Below, one piece after another: positions 14,915-18,076 of a stretch of 18,076 nucleotides of DNA. This stretch comes from an uncultured Campylobacter sp. (GTDB taxonomy: Bacteria > Campylobacterota > Campylobacteria > Campylobacterales > Campylobacteraceae), in NCBI RefSeq assembly GCF_938045405.1, contig NZ_CALIMW010000136.1, forward strand, positions 1-18,076, given 5' to 3'. The notes below the pieces were generated by a model. The model saw only the letters and a program-made list of their open reading frames with translations. It did not search any database and had not been told where the DNA came from. Numbering within the stretch: the stretch's first letter is position 1; each line of letters begins with the position of its first letter. Made by a program: the position numbers and the translations under genes.

Positions 14915-16546
14915 ATGGCAAAACAAACGAAATATATTTTCGTCACCGGCGGAGTGCTGAGCTCGCTGGGTAAGGGCATTGCGGCGGCGTCGATCGCGAC
15001 GCTTTTAAAGCACGCGGGGCTTAAAGTGCGCATCCTAAAGGCGGATCCTTATATCAACGTCGATCCCGGCACCATGAGCCCGCTGGAGCACGGAGAGGTT
15101 TTCGTCACCGACGACGGCGCGGAGACCGACCTGGATCTTGGGCATTATGAGCGGTTCTTGGATGAAAATTTAAGCCAAGATAACAACTTCACCACGGGCA
15201 AAGTTTACAGCTCCGTCATCGAAAAGGAGCGCAGGGGCGATTATCTGGGCAAGACGATCCAGGTGATCCCTCACATCGTAGGCGAGATCGTGCGCCGCAT
15301 AAAAAAGGCGGGCGAGGGTAACGACGTGCTGATCGTCGAGATCGGAGGCACCGTGGGCGACATCGAGGGGCTACCGTTTTTAGAGGCGATCCGCGCGATG
15401 AGGGTGGAGCTGGGTAGAGTAAATACGATGAATATCCACCTCACGCTCGTGCCTTTTATAAAGGTAGCGGGCGAGCTTAAGACCAAGCCCACGCAGCATA
15501 GCGTAGGCGAGCTGCGCCGCATCGGTATCAGCCCCGATATGATAATCTGCCGCTCCGAAATGCCGCTAAATCGCGCGCTTAAAGACAAGATCGCGCTAAG
15601 CTGCGGCGTGGATAAAAACTGCGTCATCGAAAGCCCCGATAGCGCGAGCATCTATCAGATCCCGCTTGCGTTTTTGAAGCAGGATATTTTAACGCCGATC
15701 GCAGAGACTCTAAGCTTAAACAAGCTCGAAGTCGATATGAGCAACTGGGACAGCCTCGTTAAGCGCGTCATCGTGCCTACGAACGAAACCACGATCGCCT
15801 TCGTCGGCAAATATATCGATCTGAAAGAAAGCTACAAATCCCTCACCGAGGGGATCATCCACGCGGGCGCGACGCTTGATACGCGGATAAGCTTAAAATG
15901 GGTCGACAGCGAAAAAATTGAAGTAAGTAATGTGGATGAAATTTTCCGCGACGTAAACGGAATTTTAGTCGCGGGCGGCTTCGGCTCGCGCGGGATAGAG
16001 GGTAAAATTTTAGCCATAAACTACGCGCGGGTGCATAAGGTGCCGTTTTTGGGTATTTGCCTAGGGATGCAGCTTGCGATGGTGGAGTTTGCGCGCAATG
16101 TCTTAAAACTGAAAAACGCTAACTCCTCGGAATTTGACCCGCAGACCGAAGATCCGGTGATCTATCTGATCGACAGTTTCATCGACGCAAGCGGCAAAAA
16201 GCAGATCCGCACGCACAAATCCCCTATGGGCGGCACTATGCGGCTGGGCGGCTATGACTGCGACGTCAAAAAAGGCTCGCTTTTGGGTAAAATTTACGGC
16301 GAGCAAAAGACCATCCGCGAGCGCCACCGCCACCGCTACGAAGCCAATCCGAAGTACCGCGCCGAGTTTGAAAAGCACGGTCTTATCGTCTGCGGCGAGA
16401 GCGACGGGCTTATCGAAGCGGTCGAGCTAAAAAACCATCCGTTTTTTCTGGGCGTGCAGTTTCACCCGGAATTTACCAGCCGTCTAGTGCGCCCAAATCC
16501 CGCTATTTTGGGCTTTATCGAAGCATCTATAAAAAATGCTAGGTAA
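14915..16546 (+). CDS. pyrG: CTP synthase
   Basis: CTP synthase makes CTP from UTP, ATP and glutamine, the last step of pyrimidine nucleotide synthesis. The 543 residues match the usual length. The N-terminal synthetase domain has the P-loop region TGGVLSSLGKGIAAASIA and the conserved KADPYINVDPGTMSPLEHGE (about residues 41-60), followed by FVTDDGAETDLDLGHYERF. The C-terminal class I glutamine amidotransferase domain has nucleophile C382 in GICLGMQLA and the partners H517 and E519 in FHPEFTSR. AGGA lies 6 nt before the ATG. The 3' end overlaps recJ by 11 nt, so the two are co-translated. No residues appear missing. Confidence 0.98.
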   Translation: MAKQTKYIFVTGGVLSSLGKGIAAASIATLLKHAGLKVRILKADPYINVDPGTMSPLEHGEVFVTDDGAETDLDLGHYERFLDENLSQDNNFTTGKVYSSVIEKERRGDYLGKTIQVIPHIVGEIVRRIKKAGEGNDVLIVEIGGTVGDIEGLPFLEAIRAMRVELGRVNTMNIHLTLVPFIKVAGELKTKPTQHSVGELRRIGISPDMIICRSEMPLNRALKDKIALSCGVDKNCVIESPDSASIYQIPLAFLKQDILTPIAETLSLNKLEVDMSNWDSLVKRVIVPTNETTIAFVGKYIDLKESYKSLTEGIIHAGATLDTRISLKWVDSEKIEVSNVDEIFRDVNGILVAGGFGSRGIEGKILAINYARVHKVPFLGICLGMQLAMVEFARNVLKLKNANSSEFDPQTEDPVIYLIDSFIDASGKKQIRTHKSPMGGTMRLGGYDCDVKKGSLLGKIYGEQKTIRERHRHRYEANPKYRAEFEKHGLIVCGESDGLIEAVELKNHPFFLGVQFHPEFTSRLVRPNPAILGFIEASIKNAR

Positions 16547-18076
16547 AAATGAGATAAGGGAAATTCTAAAATCGAGATTTGCGAACGATCGGCATACTAA
16601 AATTTCTGAAATTCCCTTACCCTGCGATCTGAAAGATACCTATAAGGCGGCTTTGCGCATAAAAACTGCCATCGAAGAAAACCAGCGCATAGCCGTAGTC
16701 GGCGATTACGACGTCGACGGTATCGTAAGCACCGTCATAATGAGCGATTTTTTCAATCAAATAGGCGCGGATTACGTTATCAAGATCCCGAACCGCTTCA
16801 CCGACGGATATGGGCTAAACAGCGAGATCATAGGCGAGCTTGAGGACGTTGATCTCATCATCACCGTAGATAACGGCACCTCCGCGACGGAAGCTGCCGA
16901 AATTTGCGCTCAAAAGGGTATAGATCTCATCATCACCGATCATCACATGCCCCCGCCCGTGCTGCCTAGAGCTTATGCGATAATCAATCCAAAGCAGCCC
17001 GATTGTACCTTCCCGAATATCGAAATTTGCGGCGCGCAGGTAGCGTGGTATCTCGTAGGCGCGCTAAAAGAAACCCTCGGCGTGAACTACGATATGGCAA
17101 GCTCGATGGATATCCTCATCATCGCCATAATCGCCGATATGATGGAGCTGCGCGATATGAACCGCGCGCTGCTGCGCTTCGGCATCAAGCGGCTAAATAG
17201 CTCGAACCGCGCCTGCTTCAAGGCGATTAAGGAGCATTATTTTAAAAAGCACTTCGAATTTGACGATATCAGCTACACGATCGCGCCGCTTATCAACTGC
17301 ACGGGGCGGATGGACGATGCTACGATGTCGTATAACTTCCTATGCGCCAAAAATATCAGAGAGGCAAACCACTACCTAGAGACGATAAATTCCATCAACA
17401 ACTCGCGCAAAGAGGAGGAGAAAAGCCTCTACGACGAGATCGTAAAAAGCGTCGATCCGAGCGACAACGTCATCGTCGTGTGGGGTCCGCAGTGGCACGA
17501 AGGGATCATCGGCATCGTCGCAAGCCGCCTAAGCAAGACCTACAAAAAGCCCGCGATCGTCTTTAGCGTAAGCGACTCGCGCGCCAAAGGAAGCGCGCGC
17601 AGCATCGGTAAATTCGACATTTTAGAGCTGATCTCCTCGCAAAGCGAAATTTTAACGACCTTCGGCGGACACAAGGGCGCTGCGGGCGTGGGGATCGATC
17701 CTGCGCTGCTGCAGGAGTTTAAGCGGCGCGTAAATGAGCGCATTACGCCCAAGGATCTGAGCGATTTTAGCGCGCAGGACGATCTGCTTGGCGAGCTAGA
17801 CGCGTCGCAGATAGACTTCGAGCTGCTTGAAATTTTAGAATTTTACGAGCCCTACGGGCAGAAAAATCCGCGCCCGCTCTTTTGTATCAAAGGCGCGCGC
17901 GCCCGCAATATCAGGGAGATCGGCAAGGAGGGCAAGCATATCAAAATGGCGCTTGACAAAAACGGCGGCAGCGTCGAGGCGCTGTTTTTCAACTACGACT
18001 TTTTGCCGCGCGCCGGCGAGCGAGTGGACGCGATCTTTACGATTAGCAAAAACAACTTCCGCGGCACGATCACGCC
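16536..18076 (+). CDS. recJ: single-stranded-DNA exonuclease RecJ (3' end beyond window)
   Basis: RecJ is a 5'-to-3' single-strand exonuclease acting in recombination, mismatch and excision repair. The frame is open from an ATG at 16536, inside the pyrG end, to the last base, giving 513 codons so far. The DHH phosphoesterase motifs are visible: D57-Y-D59-V-D61-G, VDNG (motif II), TDHH with D135-H136-H137 and IIADMMEL (motif IV variant). The DHHA1 part has GSARS and GGHKGAAG at 377-384. The OB-fold region follows (EFYEPYGQKNPRPLF ... NNFRGTITP). The start is chosen because the first 50 residues read as a normal RecJ N-terminus with no later ATG before motif I. The 11-nt overlap with pyrG implies coupling. 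The C-terminal end is missing only because the window stops. Confidence 0.95.
   Translation, partial: MLGKNEIREILKSRFANDRHTKISEIPLPCDLKDTYKAALRIKTAIEENQRIAVVGDYDVDGIVSTVIMSDFFNQIGADYVIKIPNRFTDGYGLNSEIIGELEDVDLIITVDNGTSATEAAEICAQKGIDLIITDHHMPPPVLPRAYAIINPKQPDCTFPNIEICGAQVAWYLVGALKETLGVNYDMASSMDILIIAIIADMMELRDMNRALLRFGIKRLNSSNRACFKAIKEHYFKKHFEFDDISYTIAPLINCTGRMDDATMSYNFLCAKNIREANHYLETINSINNSRKEEEKSLYDEIVKSVDPSDNVIVVWGPQWHEGIIGIVASRLSKTYKKPAIVFSVSDSRAKGSARSIGKFDILELISSQSEILTTFGGHKGAAGVGIDPALLQEFKRRVNERITPKDLSDFSAQDDLLGELDASQIDFELLEILEFYEPYGQKNPRPLFCIKGARARNIREIGKEGKHIKMALDKNGGSVEALFFNYDFLPRAGERVDAIFTISKNNFRGTIT

Overview
The window reads as chromosomal DNA of a Campylobacterota member. It is most likely a higher-GC Campylobacter of the oral group (gracilis, rectus, showae, curvus or concisus type). 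The signs are the extreme abundance of AAATTT words in and between genes, promoters of the T-rich-plus-TATAAT type, the pyrG-recJ overlap with nrdA close by (a neighbourhood I recall from C. jejuni), and a histidine kinase of the AQMGEILNMIAHQWRQPL type common in this phylum. No database was searched, so the species is open.

Region 1 (1-2015) is an AT-rich, codirectional run of four small unrecognised genes preceded by a 26-codon fragment. Gene sizes, tight packing and composition resemble the immunity-gene strings that trail polymorphic toxin/CDI loci. It ends abruptly: the last gene (105 codons) has a conserved-looking body and then a tail that runs through what appears to be the resident promoter (TTGATT-16-TATAAT) of the next gene. 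The native chromosome seems to resume there with a DUF3137-like membrane protein (2018-2932).

Region 2 (3031-9314) is the most interesting part. An OmpR-type response regulator and a soluble PAS histidine kinase overlap by 10 nt. They are followed by a separate promoter and strong Shine-Dalgarno sequence for a tight three-gene operon: a roughly 11-helix Trp/Phe-rich membrane protein, a twin-arginine-exported metallo-beta-lactamase-fold protein of the dihydropterin (DHPS)-like subfamily with an extra CxxCxxC, and a COG0523/CobW metallochaperone GTPase carrying about 280 residues of unrecognised N-terminal sequence. The arrangement suggests a metal-loading, export and membrane-partner pathway, possibly regulated by the adjacent two-component system. 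I know no described system matching it.

Region 3 (9315-14779) is on the minus strand: a TIGR01777-type epimerase, then nrdA (class Ia ribonucleotide reductase large subunit), then a DUF945/YdgA-like protein with a clear rho-independent terminator. The nrdA upstream region has a good TATAAT promoter and a leader that can form alternative hairpins. The nrdA-epimerase gap holds a 15-bp perfect inverted repeat, two of the three TCAAATTTGA palindromes in this area, and an in-frame open remnant after the nrdA stop.

Region 4 (14877-18076) is on the plus strand: pyrG (CTP synthase) with its promoter, overlapping by 11 nt a recJ gene that runs off the window end.

No tRNA, rRNA, CRISPR array, insertion sequence or complete transposon was seen.
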